A DNA stretch of 64,000 nucleotides from Xanthomonas hortorum. GTDB lineage: Bacteria > Pseudomonadota > Gammaproteobacteria > Xanthomonadales > Xanthomonadaceae. The position numbers and the translations under genes are program-made. The stretch is taken from the NCBI RefSeq assembly GCF_024339125.1, contig NZ_CP101417.1, positions 1,178,001 through 1,242,000 on the forward strand, given 5' to 3'. How positions within the stretch are numbered: position 1 is the stretch's first letter; every line of letters begins with the position of its first letter. Below, piece after piece: positions 35,507-45,729 of this stretch. The notes below the pieces were generated by a model that did no database searches, was not told the origin of the DNA, and saw nothing but the letters and a program-made list of their open reading frames with translations.

Positions 35507-38254
35507 TTAGAACTTGTAGCGCACGCCCAGCAGGAACTGCCGGCCGGTTTCGCTGTATTGCAGCGGCAACTGCGCGGCCGCACCGACCCATTCGTCGGCC
35601 ACTTCGTTGGTCAGATTGATGCCTTCCAGGCTCAGCTCGATCTTGTCGTCGAACTTGTAGCGCAGCGAGGCGTCGATCATCGTGGTGGCCTTCATCCCGT
35701 GCACGTCGAAGCCGGTTTCGGTTGCCGGCACCTGGGTCAGATAATCGTCGCGATGCGTGGCCGACACGCGTCCGGCGAATTTTTCGCCTTCGTAGAACAG
35801 CGTGGCGTTGTACGCATTCTTCGACAGACCGGTGAGGTCGGTTTCCAGCGATGCCGCGCCGCTGGTGGTCAGATACTGGATCTGCGAATCGACGTAGGTG
35901 TAGTTGAGCTGGATACCCAGATTGCTCCAGACGCCCGGCAACCAGCTGAAAGGCTGGGTGTAATTGGCTTCCAGACCCTTGAGATCGCCACCGGGCGTAT
36001 TGAGCGGCACGCTGAAGACGAAGTCGTCGTTGACGCCGGCGCCGGTACCGTCGAGCAGGCTCACCGGCAGGCCGCTGGAGGAATACGGACGCACCTCGCG
36101 TGCGGTCTGCACGAAGCTTTCGATGTCCTTGTAGAACAGCCCAAGGCCCAGCAGTGCGCCTTCCTGGAAATACCACTCGAAGCCAAGGTCGTAGGTGTCG
36201 GCCAGAATCGGGTCCAGATTCGGGTTGCCGCCACTCACGGTGCGCGCACCGCCGCTGACGTTGACCGTGACACCCGGCGTCAGGCTACCCAGACCCGGAC
36301 GCGACATCACCTTGGCCGCACCGAAGCGCACCAGAAAATCCGGGCTGACTTCGGCCACCAGGTTCATCGAGGGCAGCGTGTTGTTGTACTCGCGCTCTGC
36401 GGTGGTCTGCACAAGTGCGGAGCCGACAGTGGCAAAGCCGGTGGACTCCTGCTTGGTGCGCACATAGCGCACGCCCAGGTTGCCGGAGAACGGGATCGCG
36501 CCGATATCGAAGGAAAAATCGCCCTGCAGATACGCACCGCGATCCTGCTCGGTGACGCTGCGGGTGTTCACCGCACGCTCGGCCAGCGCAAAGGTGCCAG
36601 TGCCGCTATAGATGCCCAGCGCATCGGCCACCGCATCCAGATTCGGCACCACCCAGGTGTTGGGCGAGCCCTTGATGGCGCTCAATCCGGTTTGCTCGGT
36701 CAGGTCGGCCGGCACGATGCGGGTGCCATCGGCGAAGGTGGGCACCGCCACTTCGGAAGCGCGGCGGAATTCCTTGGTGGAGAAGGTGTAGTTCTTGGCC
36801 AGCACGCCACCCTTCAGACGGAACCCGGGGCTCACGCTCCAGTCGAAATCCAGGCTGCCGGTGTCGAAGTCGTTTTGCACCTGTTGCGGACGCAGGCGCA
36901 GTTCGGCCAGGGTCCAGCCATTGGGGTCGGTGGGGTTGATGCCGTAATTGAACACCGGCTTGCGGCTGTTGCCGCGGTAGTCGTAGGAATACCCATCGAC
37001 ATTGAGCTTGTCCATGATCACCGTGGTCTGGATCGGGTTCTCGTGCTTGGAGCTCGAGGTGCCGACCATGCCGCTGATCTTGAACACGTCGCTGAAGCGA
37101 TGCTCGCCGGTCAACGAGAGCTGCTTGAAGACGGTGTTCCATTCGTCGTAACGGTTTTCCGAGCGCACGTCGACGTTGTCGAAGTTGCCGTACAACATCG
37201 CACCGGTAGCCGGATCGATAAAGCCATCATTGACGATGGTCTGCGGCTTGCCGCCCTGTGCGGCGCCACGGCTGAAGGAGATCGCTTCGATATAGTTCTC
37301 GCTGCGCTTGGCGTCGATCTTGGAATACAGACCGTCCAGCGAGAACTCGGTGGAATCGCTCGGCGCCCATTGCAGCGAGCTGGTCACGCCGATGCGCTCC
37401 TGCTTGTGCTCCATCAAGGTGTAGCGCGGGAAGCGCGGATGGAACACGTTGGCATCGCGCGCCTGCGGGAACGCCGGGCTGGCGGCAAAGTTGCCGTTGC
37501 TCGGGCCATTGGCCCAGCGACCGCTGTTGCTGCCTTCTTCCAGCAGCTCGCGCTCGGTGTAAGCCACCGACACCAGCGCGCCGAAGGTGTTGTCGGCCCA
37601 GGTATTGGAGATCAGGCCGGCCACGCGCGGGTTGGCCTTCTCGGACATCGCGTTGTAGGCGGCCTGGCCGCTGGCGGCGATGGTGAGGCCTTCGTAGTCG
37701 AACGGGCGCGCGGTACGCAGGTCGACCGTGGCGCCCAGCGAGCCTTCTTCCACATCGGCCTGCGCGGTCTTGCGCACGATCAACTGGGTGAACAGGTCCG
37801 AGGCGAACACGTTGAAGTCGAAGCCGCGGCCACGATTGGAGCCACCGGACTGGTCCGAGCCGCCCACCGTGGTGAGCGCTTCCATGCCGTTGACGCGCAC
37901 GCGGGTGAAGTCCGGCCCTAAGCCGCGCACCGAGATGTTGCGGCCTTCGCCGGCATCGCGGGTGATCACCACGCCGGGGATGCGCTGCAGCGATTCGGCC
38001 AGGTTGAGGTCGGGGAACTTGCCAATGTCCTCAGCGACAATGGCATCGACCACGCCGGCTTCGCCGCGCTTGATGTCCAGGGCCTTTTCCACCGAGGCGC
38101 GATAGCCGGTGACGGTGACGGCGTCGAGGTCGACCGTTGGCTCGGTGGGTGCCTGGGCGGCGTCCTGTGCAGCCGCATGGCCGCTCAGCGCAAGGCCGAT
38201 CGACAGTGCAAGCAAGGTAACCGGTGTCTTCCGGTTGGTGGTCCGAAATTGCAT
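35507..38254 (-). CDS. TonB-dependent receptor, second paralogue
   Basis: 915 aa from ATG 38254, preceded by GGGAGGGGAGGAC; signal peptide ends SGHAAAQD. Plug motifs parallel the first receptor (AIVAEDIGKFPDLNLAESLQ, RIPGVVITRDAGEGRNISVR) and the barrel ends FLLGVRYKF. It is divergent from kdgK with operator-like sites in the intergenic region. The 231-bp gap to the downstream receptor gene contains no gene; it may hold a separate promoter or a processing site. Confidence 0.9.
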   Translation of the reverse strand: MQFRTTNRKTPVTLLALSIGLALSGHAAAQDAAQAPTEPTVDLDAVTVTGYRASVEKALDIKRGEAGVVDAIVAEDIGKFPDLNLAESLQRIPGVVITRDAGEGRNISVRGLGPDFTRVRVNGMEALTTVGGSDQSGGSNRGRGFDFNVFASDLFTQLIVRKTAQADVEEGSLGATVDLRTARPFDYEGLTIAASGQAAYNAMSEKANPRVAGLISNTWADNTFGALVSVAYTERELLEEGSNSGRWANGPSNGNFAASPAFPQARDANVFHPRFPRYTLMEHKQERIGVTSSLQWAPSDSTEFSLDGLYSKIDAKRSENYIEAISFSRGAAQGGKPQTIVNDGFIDPATGAMLYGNFDNVDVRSENRYDEWNTVFKQLSLTGEHRFSDVFKISGMVGTSSSKHENPIQTTVIMDKLNVDGYSYDYRGNSRKPVFNYGINPTDPNGWTLAELRLRPQQVQNDFDTGSLDFDWSVSPGFRLKGGVLAKNYTFSTKEFRRASEVAVPTFADGTRIVPADLTEQTGLSAIKGSPNTWVVPNLDAVADALGIYSGTGTFALAERAVNTRSVTEQDRGAYLQGDFSFDIGAIPFSGNLGVRYVRTKQESTGFATVGSALVQTTAEREYNNTLPSMNLVAEVSPDFLVRFGAAKVMSRPGLGSLTPGVTVNVSGGARTVSGGNPNLDPILADTYDLGFEWYFQEGALLGLGLFYKDIESFVQTAREVRPYSSSGLPVSLLDGTGAGVNDDFVFSVPLNTPGGDLKGLEANYTQPFSWLPGVWSNLGIQLNYTYVDSQIQYLTTSGAASLETDLTGLSKNAYNATLFYEGEKFAGRVSATHRDDYLTQVPATETGFDVHGMKATTMIDASLRYKFDDKIELSLEGINLTNEVADEWVGAAAQLPLQYSETGRQFLLGVRYKF

Positions 38255-38309
38255 GTCCTCCCCTCCCAAGGGTCCATGAACAACGTGAAATAGCGGGGGT
38301 GTGGGCGGT

Positions 38310-38326
38310 AATGACACCGCTGGTCA
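38310..38326. promoter_or_regulatory. Operator-like site 1 upstream of the TonB receptor gene
   Basis: AATGACACCGCTGGTCA, matching site 2 at 16 of 17 positions. It lies 56 bases upstream of the receptor start codon. Partial dyad (TGAC...GTCA), as expected for a LacI- or GntR-type regulator of hexuronate genes. The regulator is not in the window. Confidence 0.5.
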
Positions 38327-38464
38327 AAACGACGTTACCAGCTGAATCGCCGTTCAACATCTTGCAGCGCAGCAGAAAACCTCACCTAATTTGCACAAAA
38401 GGGGTGCAACCAGCCCCTACACGTCGCATTATTCTTGGGATTGGCCGTCCATCACGACGGCTAG

Positions 38465-38481
38465 AATGACACCGATGGTCA
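38465..38481. promoter_or_regulatory. Operator-like site 2 upstream of kdgK
   Basis: AATGACACCGATGGTCA, 61 bases before the kdgK start. The pairing with site 1 across a divergent promoter region suggests joint control of uptake and KDG phosphorylation. Confidence 0.5.
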
Positions 38482-38541
38482 TCCTGACGCGTCCCGGTCT
38501 CCCCACCCCGTGACGCACCACACAGACGAGGTAATTGCCGC

Positions 38542-39564
38542 ATGAGTCGTGCCCGCATCTTGTGCTTTGGAGAGTTGTTGTTGCGCCTGGGGGCGCCTGG
38601 TCACGCGTTGCTGCTACAGCAGCCTCGGCTGGATGTGCATTGCGGTGGGGCGGAGGCCAACGTTGGCGTGTCGCTGGCGCATTTCGGCCACGAGGTGGCC
38701 ATGGTCAGCACGGTGGCGGACAACCCGCTGGGTGCGGCAGTGCTGGGCGAACTACGGCGGCACGACGTGGACACGCGCCATGTGCGGCAGGTGGATGGAC
38801 GCATGGGTCTGTACTTTTTGACCACCGGTGCGATCCATCGGCCCAGTGAGGTGGTCTATGACCGCGCCGATTCGGCGTTTGCACTGGCGCCGGCCGATGC
38901 CTACGACTGGCCGCGCCTGCTTGAGGGCGTGCAGTGGCTGCATTTGTCCGGGGTCAGCCCGGCGCTGGGCGCCGATGTGGCGCAGGCCACGCTGGCGGCC
39001 GCACGCGCCGCGCGTGCGACCGGGGTCAAGGTCTCATTCGACGGTAACTACCGGCCCAAGCTATGGCAGCGCTGGCAGGGCGATGCGCGCGGCATCCTGC
39101 ACCAGCTGTTCGACTGTGCGGATGTGGTGTTTGCCGATTACCGCGACATCGGTGTGGTGCTCGGTGGCGAGTTCCCGCAGGGCACGCTGGAAGCGCGCGT
39201 GGAAGCGGCCGCGCAGCAGGCCTTCGCTGCGTTCCCGCAACTGCAATTGATGGCTTGCACGCAGCGCGTGGCGCACAACGTGGACCACCACAGCCTGGGC
39301 GCGATGCTGGTGCCGCGCAGTGGTGAAGTGGCACGTGCGCCGAGCGAAGAGCTGACCCCAATCATCGACCGCATCGGCGGTGGCGATGCGTTTGCGGCCG
39401 GCGTGCTGCACGGCCTGATCGCAGGCTGGTCGCTGGAGGACACGGTGCGCTTCGGCCTGGCTGCCGGTTGTTTGAAGCACTCGATTCCCGGCGATTTCAA
39501 TCCACTCTCGGTGGCCGATGTGCAGGCCTGTGTGGGCGATGCGCGGTTCGATGTGAGGCGGTGA
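38542..39564 (+). CDS. kdgK: 2-keto-3-deoxygluconate kinase (PfkB family)
   Basis: 340 aa cytoplasmic kinase phosphorylating KDG, the product of pectate breakdown. PfkB signatures: CFGELLLRLGAP and HCGGAEANVGVSLAHFG at the N-terminus and DRIGGGDAFAAGVLHGL (catalytic Asp and anion hole) near residue 275. KDG specificity is inferred from overall similarity and from placement opposite the pectin uptake genes. Start ATG 38542 with GAGG upstream. Confidence 0.85.
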   Translation: MSRARILCFGELLLRLGAPGHALLLQQPRLDVHCGGAEANVGVSLAHFGHEVAMVSTVADNPLGAAVLGELRRHDVDTRHVRQVDGRMGLYFLTTGAIHRPSEVVYDRADSAFALAPADAYDWPRLLEGVQWLHLSGVSPALGADVAQATLAAARAARATGVKVSFDGNYRPKLWQRWQGDARGILHQLFDCADVVFADYRDIGVVLGGEFPQGTLEARVEAAAQQAFAAFPQLQLMACTQRVAHNVDHHSLGAMLVPRSGEVARAPSEELTPIIDRIGGGDAFAAGVLHGLIAGWSLEDTVRFGLAAGCLKHSIPGDFNPLSVADVQACVGDARFDVRR

Positions 39565-39570
39565 CGCGCC

Positions 39571-39599
39571 GGGAATCGGGAATCGGGATTGGGGAATCG
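39571..39599. repeat. GGGAATCGGG-type simple repeat
   Basis: Tandem variants of GGGAATC/GGGATTG after kdgK. Reverse-orientation relatives lie at 40231-40258 and 46780-46813. Common in Xanthomonas intergenic DNA; no coding role. Confidence 0.6.
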
Positions 39600-39737
39600 T
39601 AAAAGCTAGGAGCGCTGGCTTTCGGCGCTCTGTCCAGGTTTGTTGCCAACGGAGCGCGGTGCGCAGACTGACGCGTTGTTGCGGCCGCAGGGCGGTGGGC
39701 AGCTGCTTGCTACGTGTTGTTCGCTGCGCTCACGCGC

Positions 39738-40025
39738 TCAGGCCGGCACACGGACGCGGCGTTTCTGGATGATCCAGTTGAGGGTTGCGCTCAGCAGCAC
39801 CACGCACAGCGAGGCCGGTACGCTGAAGAACAGCGTGATCATCAGGGCGAACTGAAAGTCTGGCGCCGAGCCGTCCTGCATGACCACGGCACAGACGACG
39901 GCGGTGGTGATCACCACATTGACGATTGCTTTCAGCGCGCCGTGCAGCTTGACGAAGCGCAGCAGCACGGCACAGGTCACGCTGACCAGGACGGCCAACA
40001 CCAGGATAGCGATCAGTTTGTCCAT
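39738..40025 (-). CDS. Small membrane protein
   Basis: 95 aa with three predicted membrane segments: IAILVLAVLVSVTCAVLL, AIVNVVITTAVVCAVVM and ALMITLFFSVPASLCVVLL, ending in a basic tail (IQKRRVRVPA). No family recognised. Lies between kdgK and fabV, flanked by simple repeats, without obvious operon partners. Confidence 0.65.
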   Translation of the reverse strand: MDKLIAILVLAVLVSVTCAVLLRFVKLHGALKAIVNVVITTAVVCAVVMQDGSAPDFQFALMITLFFSVPASLCVVLLSATLNWIIQKRRVRVPA

Positions 40026-40258
40026 GACGTCGTGCGCTCTATGCAGTGTGGATGTGGTTCACCAATCAAGCCACGTCCCTGCCGATCCAGTGATCGCCAT
40101 GAAAGCCTGCGATTCATAGCGACGTCTCGACCTTTAGCGCCGGGATTTGGCATTGGGATGGAGTCGGGAGTCGGAAACAGTCAAAGCACTGCGTACTGCA
40201 CAACCAGTGTGCCAAGCCGCCACGGCTTTTCCGATTCCCCACTCCCGATTCCCGATTC

Positions 40259-41467
40259 TCAGCCCAACTCGATGCAATCGAACCTGACGTCCGTCTCCAC
40301 CTCGGCGTCGTAATCCACATCGCTGCGCTCGAAGCCGAACAGCTTGAGGAACTCGTGCTTGTAGCCGGCGTAATCGGTGAGTGCGAACAGGTTCTCGGTG
40401 GTGACCTGCGGCCATAGCGCCTTGCAGGCGTCCTGCACGTCGTCGCGCAGTTCCCAGTCGTCCAGGCGCAAGCGATTTTCGTCGTCCACCTCGGCAGGCT
40501 GGCCGTCTTCGCGATACAGGCGCTCGCGGAACAGGCGGTCCAGCTGGTCGATGGTGCCTTCGTGCAGGCCCTTTTCCTTCATGATCTTGTAGACCATGGA
40601 GATGTACAGCGGCATCACCGGAATCGCCGCACTGGCCTGGGTCACCACCGACTTGAGCACCGCCACGTTGGCAGTGCCGCCGTGCTTGCCCAGGCGCGCA
40701 TTCAAGCGCTGCGCGGTGTGGTCCAGATCCACCTTGGCCTTGCCCAGCGCGCCGTGCCAGTAGATCGGCCAGGTGATCTCGGTGCCGATATAGCTGAAGG
40801 CCACGCTGCGCGCGCCATCGGCGAGCACACCGGCGCCTTCCAGCGCGTCGATCCACAGTTCCCAATCCTGCCCGCCCATCACGGTGATGGTGTCTTCGAT
40901 CTCCTGCTCTGTCGCCGGCTCGATCGAGGCCTGGATGATGGCGTCCTTGTTGGTGTCGATGGCGGTGGCGGTGTAGGTCTGGCCAATCGGCTTGAGCGCC
41001 GAGCGCTTCACTTCGCCGCTGCCCGGCAGCTTGCGCACCGGCGAGGCCAGCGAATACACCACCAGGTCGACCTGGCCGCCCATCTCGCTTTTGATCAGCT
41101 CGATCACCTGCGCACGCGCGGCATCGGAAAACGCATCGCCATTGATCGACTTGCTGTACAGACCCGCGGCCTTGGCATGCTTGTCGAAGGCGGCCGAGTT
41201 GTACCAGCCGGCGGTACCGGCCTTGGTGGCGCTGCCGGGTTTTTCGAAGAACACGCCCAGCGTGTCGGCGCCGAATCCGAAAGCGGAGGTGATGCGCGAA
41301 GCCAGGCCGTAGCCGCTGGACGCGCCGATCACCAGCACCTTCTTCGGGCCGTCGCTACGCACGCCGTGCGCGCGCGTGGCGGCGATCTGCTCGAGCACAT
41401 TGCGCTCGCAGCCAAGCGGATGCGTGGTGGTGCAGATGAAGCCGCGCACTTTGGGATGGATGATCAA
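40259..41467 (-). CDS. fabV: Trans-2-enoyl-ACP (CoA) reductase FabV
   Basis: 402 aa. NADH-dependent enoyl reductase of fatty-acid elongation, the triclosan-tolerant alternative to FabI. Starts at TTG 41467 ([17 protein letters not shown]), with GAGGAG five bases upstream; there is no ATG at the conserved N-terminus. Motifs: [16 protein letters not shown] (nucleotide binding) and [10 protein letters not shown], the Tyr-X8-Lys catalytic pair specific to FabV. Length is normal for the family. Confidence 0.95.
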   Translation of the reverse strand: MIIHPKVRGFICTTTHPLGCERNVLEQIAATRAHGVRSDGPKKVLVIGASSGYGLASRITSAFGFGADTLGVFFEKPGSATKAGTAGWYNSAAFDKHAKAAGLYSKSINGDAFSDAARAQVIELIKSEMGGQVDLVVYSLASPVRKLPGSGEVKRSALKPIGQTYTATAIDTNKDAIIQASIEPATEQEIEDTITVMGGQDWELWIDALEGAGVLADGARSVAFSYIGTEITWPIYWHGALGKAKVDLDHTAQRLNARLGKHGGTANVAVLKSVVTQASAAIPVMPLYISMVYKIMKEKGLHEGTIDQLDRLFRERLYREDGQPAEVDDENRLRLDDWELRDDVQDACKALWPQVTTENLFALTDYAGYKHEFLKLFGFERSDVDYDAEVETDVRFDCIELG

Positions 41468-41760
41468 CGTGTACTCCTCGTCAGCAAGATGCTGGCGGCA
41501 TCTTAATCGGTGGGCTGCGCGCGAAACAGCCTGATACGCAACACACGCTGCTGTATGGATGCGCGTGAAGAGGCCGGTATCGCCACGCGGTGTGGCGTGC
41601 AACGCATGCATCTTCAGCGCACGGGCGCGAACGAACAGCGATCACCATCGATTTCCTGCCGGGCCGCCTGTGCTATTTTTTGCGCCTGCCGTGCCGTGCC
41701 TGGCTGCGCCTGTTGGCGATCGTCGAGGTCCCTTCCAGCTGTGCGACCGGTATCCGAGCG

Positions 41761-44700
41761 ATGTCTCTACGAAGCGAGCGCGTCACGCAGCTGAGCTCCG
41801 TCCCACGGTTTCGGCTTGGGCCATTCCTGGTCGAACCGGAACGGCTTGCGCTGATCGACGACGGCCAGACCATCACGCTGGAACCGCGCATGATGGAAGT
41901 GCTGATCGCGCTGGCCGAGCGCGCTGGCGAGGTCATCAGCGCCGAGCAGTTGCTGATCGAGGTCTGGCACGGCAGCTTTTACGGCGACAACCCGGTGCAC
42001 AAGACCATCGCCCAGCTGCGCCGCAAACTCGGCGACGACAGCCGCCAACCGCGCTACATCGAAACCATCCGCAAGCGCGGTTACCGGCTGCTGCCGAAGG
42101 TGATCTTTCCCGAGGATTACCGCGGTGCGGTGATCGGCACGCAGGTGTGGGGACACGGCAACCCGTATGTGGGGCTGCAGGCGTTCGACCCCGCGCACGC
42201 CGCGGTGTTTTTCGGCCGTAGCCATGCGATTGCACAGGTGCTGGGCGCGCTGCGCGCGCAATTGCACAGCCAACGCGGGCTGGTGCTGGTGAGCGGTGCC
42301 AGCGGCTGCGGCAAGACCTCGTTGTTGCGGGCGGGCGTGGTGCCATTGCTGTCGCAGCCCGGCGGCCTGGATGGTCTGGAAGCGGTGGCGGTGGCGTATT
42401 GCAACCTGGCGCAATGCCGCGGCGGCGATGTGCTCGACACACTGGCACGCGCACTCGGCGACTGGGCGCCGGGCGAGCGCGCGGTGTTTTCGCCAGCGCA
42501 GACGGCGCTGTTGCCCGACTGGTTGCAACGCCCTGCACCACTGCATGCAGCCATTAGCGAGGCGATGCGCCAGAGCGCCCCGGCGCGCGACAGCCTGCAG
42601 ACCCAACGCCATCTGCTGTTGGTGATCGACCATGCCGAAGCGATGGTGGCCACCCCCGGTATCACCGATGCCGACCGCGCCGCATTGGCGGCCGCCTTGC
42701 AGGCGCTGTGCAGCAGCGCGCACGTAGCGGTGTTGATGCTCACACGCAGCGACTTTTATCCGCGCCTGATCGACGCATTGCCGCAGATCGTGGAGCTCAA
42801 ACGCGGCGACGGGCATGTGGATCTGCTGCCGCCACGCGATGGCGAGATCGGCCAGATCATTCGGGTGCCTGCGGCGATGGCCGGGCTGCGCTTCGAAGAA
42901 GACCGCGACAGCGCCAGCCGCCTGGACGATGTACTGCGCGACGCCACCGCGCGCCAGCCCGATGCCTTGCCGTTGCTGCAGCACTTGTTGCATGCACTGC
43001 ACGCGCAACGCAGCGACGATGGCCTGCTGACCTTTGCGGCCTATCGCGCATTGGGCGGGCTGGAAGGCGCGTTGGCGCACCATGCCGACCAGACCTTTCG
43101 TGCGTTGCCGGCCGCCGCGCAGGCCGCGCTGGGCGAGGTACTGACGTTGCTGAGCGTGATCCATCCCGACAGCGATGCGGTGACCGCGCGGCGTGCGTTG
43201 TGGTCGGCATTGCCCCAGAACAGCGCCGCACGCGTGCTGGTGGATGCCTTCGTGCATGCGCGGTTGTTCGTCAGCGAACTGGTCGCAGGCGAGCCGGGGT
43301 TTGCGGTTGCGCACGAAGCCTTGCTGCGGCAATGGCCGCGCGCGGCCGAGTGGATCCATGAAAACCGCCGCCTGCTGCAGGCCCACAAACGCCTGCAACT
43401 GGCCGCACAGCGCTGGGCCGCCGAAGGCCGGCGCACCGATCATCTGCTCAACAGCGGGCGCCCGTTGAGCGAAGCGCGCGAGGCGGCGCGGCGCATGCCG
43501 CGGGAGTTGGGCGCGGTGGATCACGCGTTCCTGCATGCCTGCGAGCGCTCGCAGCGGCAACGGCGCGGGATGTATGCGGTGGCGGCGACGTTGCTGGTGG
43601 TGCTGGCAAGCGCCTCGATGCTGCTGGGCTGGCAAGCGCGGCAAGCGCAGCAAGTGGCCGAACAACGCCGCGACCAGGCCCAGCAACTGGTGAGCTACAT
43701 GCTGGGCGATCTGGCCGAGCAATTGCGCACCGTGGGCAACCTCAAACTGCTCGACAGCGTAGGCAGCCGCGCGCTGCATTATCTGGAGGGCCTGCCCAAC
43801 GCCAGCATGCAGCCGGGCGATTTGATCAACCACGCACGTGCCCTGCGCACCACCGGCGAAGTGCTGATGAATCAGGGCAAATTGGACGAGGCGCATGCGG
43901 CATTTACGCGTGCCGCTGCCACGGCCAAACAGGCGCGTGTGCGTGCGCCCGCCTCGCTGGAGGCGCACGCCGAAACCGGGCAAACCGCGTATTGGCTGGG
44001 GGACCTTGCCTACAAAGGCAAGCAGTTGCCGCTGGCGCACCGGTATTGGTCGCAGTATCTGGCGGCCTGCGAATGGCTGGTGCGCACCGCGCCGCAGGAT
44101 CCGCGCTGGCAACTGGAGCTGTCCTACGCACTCAACAACCTTGGCACGCTGGCCAAGGAGCAAGGCCAGACCAACGCCGCGATCGGTTTCTTCGCGCGCT
44201 CGATCGCACTCAAACGCCAGTTGCTGGCACGCACGCCGGACAACGCATCGCTGCGCTACGAACTGGTCGACAGCTTGTCCTGGCTCAGTCTGACCCAGGA
44301 AATGCAGGGTTTGCTGGCACCTGCCGAGCAGGGCTATCGCGAGCAGATCGCCATGCTGGACGTATTGGTCGAACAAGATCCCGACGCGCATGCCTGGCGG
44401 CGGCGTCTGGCCGGATCGCTGATCCGCACCTCCAACCTGGCACTGGCGCGCGGCCATCTGGTGCAGGCGCAGGCCGATGCGCAGGACAGCGTGCGCATGC
44501 TGCAGGCACTGGTGGCGTTGCAACCGGACAATGTCGCCTGGCGCCGCGATCTGGCGCACGCCGACGCACAGGTCGGCTGGATGGCCGCACTGGACGGGCA
44601 TCCCGATCTGGCCGAGCGCCACCTCGACCGGGCCCGCCAGACCATGGCCGATGTGCTGAAACAGGCGCAACCGTTGCCGGAATGGCAATGGCTGGACGCC

Positions 44701-45111
44701 ATCATCGCGCTGCGCTTGCAGCGAGTGCACACCGCCCGCTCGGACACGAATGCCGACAGCCTTGCACCGATCGTTGCGCAGCTGGATGCGTTGCATCGCG
44801 CCAGGCCCGACGATCTGCTCGGCCTGTCGGCCCTGGCCCAGGCGCTGGTCTGGCACGGCGAACAGCAGGCCGCTGCCGGCAACGGCGCCGGTGCGCGCGC
44901 GGCGTGGCAACGCGCGGTGGCGGTGCTGGGCAAGGACATCGCCAACAGCCGCGACAAGAACCTGCTCGACCCCTGGATTCGCGCGCAGGTGTACCTGGGC
45001 CAACGCAGCGCCGTTACGCAACAGCTCGGATGGCTGTATCACGCGGGCTACCGCCACCCGGGATTCGTCTCCCTCTATGCCCCGCTATTCAAGGAACAGG
45101 ACAAGTCATGA
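41761..45111 (+). CDS. wHTH-STAND-TPR membrane regulator
   Basis: 1116 aa. Residues about 15-110 form an OmpR/CadC-type winged helix (EPRMMEVLIALAERAGEVIS, NPVHKTIAQLRRKLGD, YIETIRKRGYRLL). A STAND-like NTPase follows, with Walker A GASGCGKTSLL at about 179 and Walker B LLLVIDHAEA at about 284. A TM segment at about 604-624 (MYAVAATLLVVLASASMLLGW) separates it from TPR-like helices. It would sense a signal through the periplasmic repeats and act on DNA or through its ATPase. Stop overlaps the next gene (ATGA). No strong Shine-Dalgarno at the chosen ATG. Confidence 0.8.
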   Translation: MSLRSERVTQLSSVPRFRLGPFLVEPERLALIDDGQTITLEPRMMEVLIALAERAGEVISAEQLLIEVWHGSFYGDNPVHKTIAQLRRKLGDDSRQPRYIETIRKRGYRLLPKVIFPEDYRGAVIGTQVWGHGNPYVGLQAFDPAHAAVFFGRSHAIAQVLGALRAQLHSQRGLVLVSGASGCGKTSLLRAGVVPLLSQPGGLDGLEAVAVAYCNLAQCRGGDVLDTLARALGDWAPGERAVFSPAQTALLPDWLQRPAPLHAAISEAMRQSAPARDSLQTQRHLLLVIDHAEAMVATPGITDADRAALAAALQALCSSAHVAVLMLTRSDFYPRLIDALPQIVELKRGDGHVDLLPPRDGEIGQIIRVPAAMAGLRFEEDRDSASRLDDVLRDATARQPDALPLLQHLLHALHAQRSDDGLLTFAAYRALGGLEGALAHHADQTFRALPAAAQAALGEVLTLLSVIHPDSDAVTARRALWSALPQNSAARVLVDAFVHARLFVSELVAGEPGFAVAHEALLRQWPRAAEWIHENRRLLQAHKRLQLAAQRWAAEGRRTDHLLNSGRPLSEAREAARRMPRELGAVDHAFLHACERSQRQRRGMYAVAATLLVVLASASMLLGWQARQAQQVAEQRRDQAQQLVSYMLGDLAEQLRTVGNLKLLDSVGSRALHYLEGLPNASMQPGDLINHARALRTTGEVLMNQGKLDEAHAAFTRAAATAKQARVRAPASLEAHAETGQTAYWLGDLAYKGKQLPLAHRYWSQYLAACEWLVRTAPQDPRWQLELSYALNNLGTLAKEQGQTNAAIGFFARSIALKRQLLARTPDNASLRYELVDSLSWLSLTQEMQGLLAPAEQGYREQIAMLDVLVEQDPDAHAWRRRLAGSLIRTSNLALARGHLVQAQADAQDSVRMLQALVALQPDNVAWRRDLAHADAQVGWMAALDGHPDLAERHLDRARQTMADVLKQAQPLPEWQWLDAIIALRLQRVHTARSDTNADSLAPIVAQLDALHRARPDDLLGLSALAQALVWHGEQQAAAGNGAGARAAWQRAVAVLGKDIANSRDKNLLDPWIRAQVYLGQRSAVTQQLGWLYHAGYRHPGFVSLYAPLFKEQDKS

Positions 45112-45500
45112 CGGAATCGAATGAGAACGCGAGCATCATCATCACTCTCACCGTGGCGCGTGTGGATTTTGGCGGCAACACTGGGAAAGGCGAGTATTTC
45201 TACAGCTTCTCGCCGGACCTGCTGCTGGTAGGCAAGGGGCAACAAGATGTGACCTTGGTCTACCGTTTCGATGTGGATGTGCCCTATCAGTTTCGCATTC
45301 GCAGTCTGCTGAGTTCGGACGCGCACGACCAGCTTGAGGAGCCGGAGATCGCCGACGATGGGCGCAGCGTGTCGGTCCTCAATCGCAATAACAAGGCGAC
45401 GCTGATTTTCTTGACCGTGATCATCGAAGACGAGAAGCGCAAACTCTTGTTCAGCTGCGACCCGCAGGTCGGCAACGATCCGCAAATCTCACCGCAATAA
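45108..45500 (+). CDS. Small partner of the STAND regulator, DP-EP-like
   Basis: 130 aa, MTESNENASIIITLTVARVD..., beta-rich (YFYSFSPDLLLVGKGQQDVTLVYRF, NNKATLIFLTVIIEDEKRKLLFSCDPQV) with no signal peptide. The layout recalls the DP-EP/DUF1888 family, tentatively. The ATGA overlap with the upstream regulator implies coupled translation and a shared function, perhaps as ligand or effector of the STAND protein. A hairpin follows at 45515-45540. Confidence 0.75.
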   Translation: MTESNENASIIITLTVARVDFGGNTGKGEYFYSFSPDLLLVGKGQQDVTLVYRFDVDVPYQFRIRSLLSSDAHDQLEEPEIADDGRSVSVLNRNNKATLIFLTVIIEDEKRKLLFSCDPQVGNDPQISPQ

Positions 45501-45514
45501 TCCCACGCCGGCAT

Positions 45515-45540
45515 CTGTCTGGCGGTTCGCCGCCAGGCAG
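45515..45540 (+). terminator. Stem-loop after the STAND operon
   Basis: CTGTCTGGCGG / CCGCCAGGCAG, an 11-bp stem with one G-T pair and a TTCG tetraloop, 14 bases after the stop codon at 45500. No T-tract. Confidence 0.5.
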
Positions 45541-45729
45541 TCAGCGTGCTGGACCAGGCAGTTGGGCCTTGCCCCACGACGACGCCGGCCGCCAGGTCGC
45601 AAGCGGACTGGATAACGGCAGGCACTCAGCCCAGACAGTCACGCCGCCGAGGTTGGGCGCTTGCCGGTGCGTCTGTCAGTGCGGTGCCGCATTCCGACTG
45701 TCGCATTCGACTTCGGCGGCTGCGCGCCG

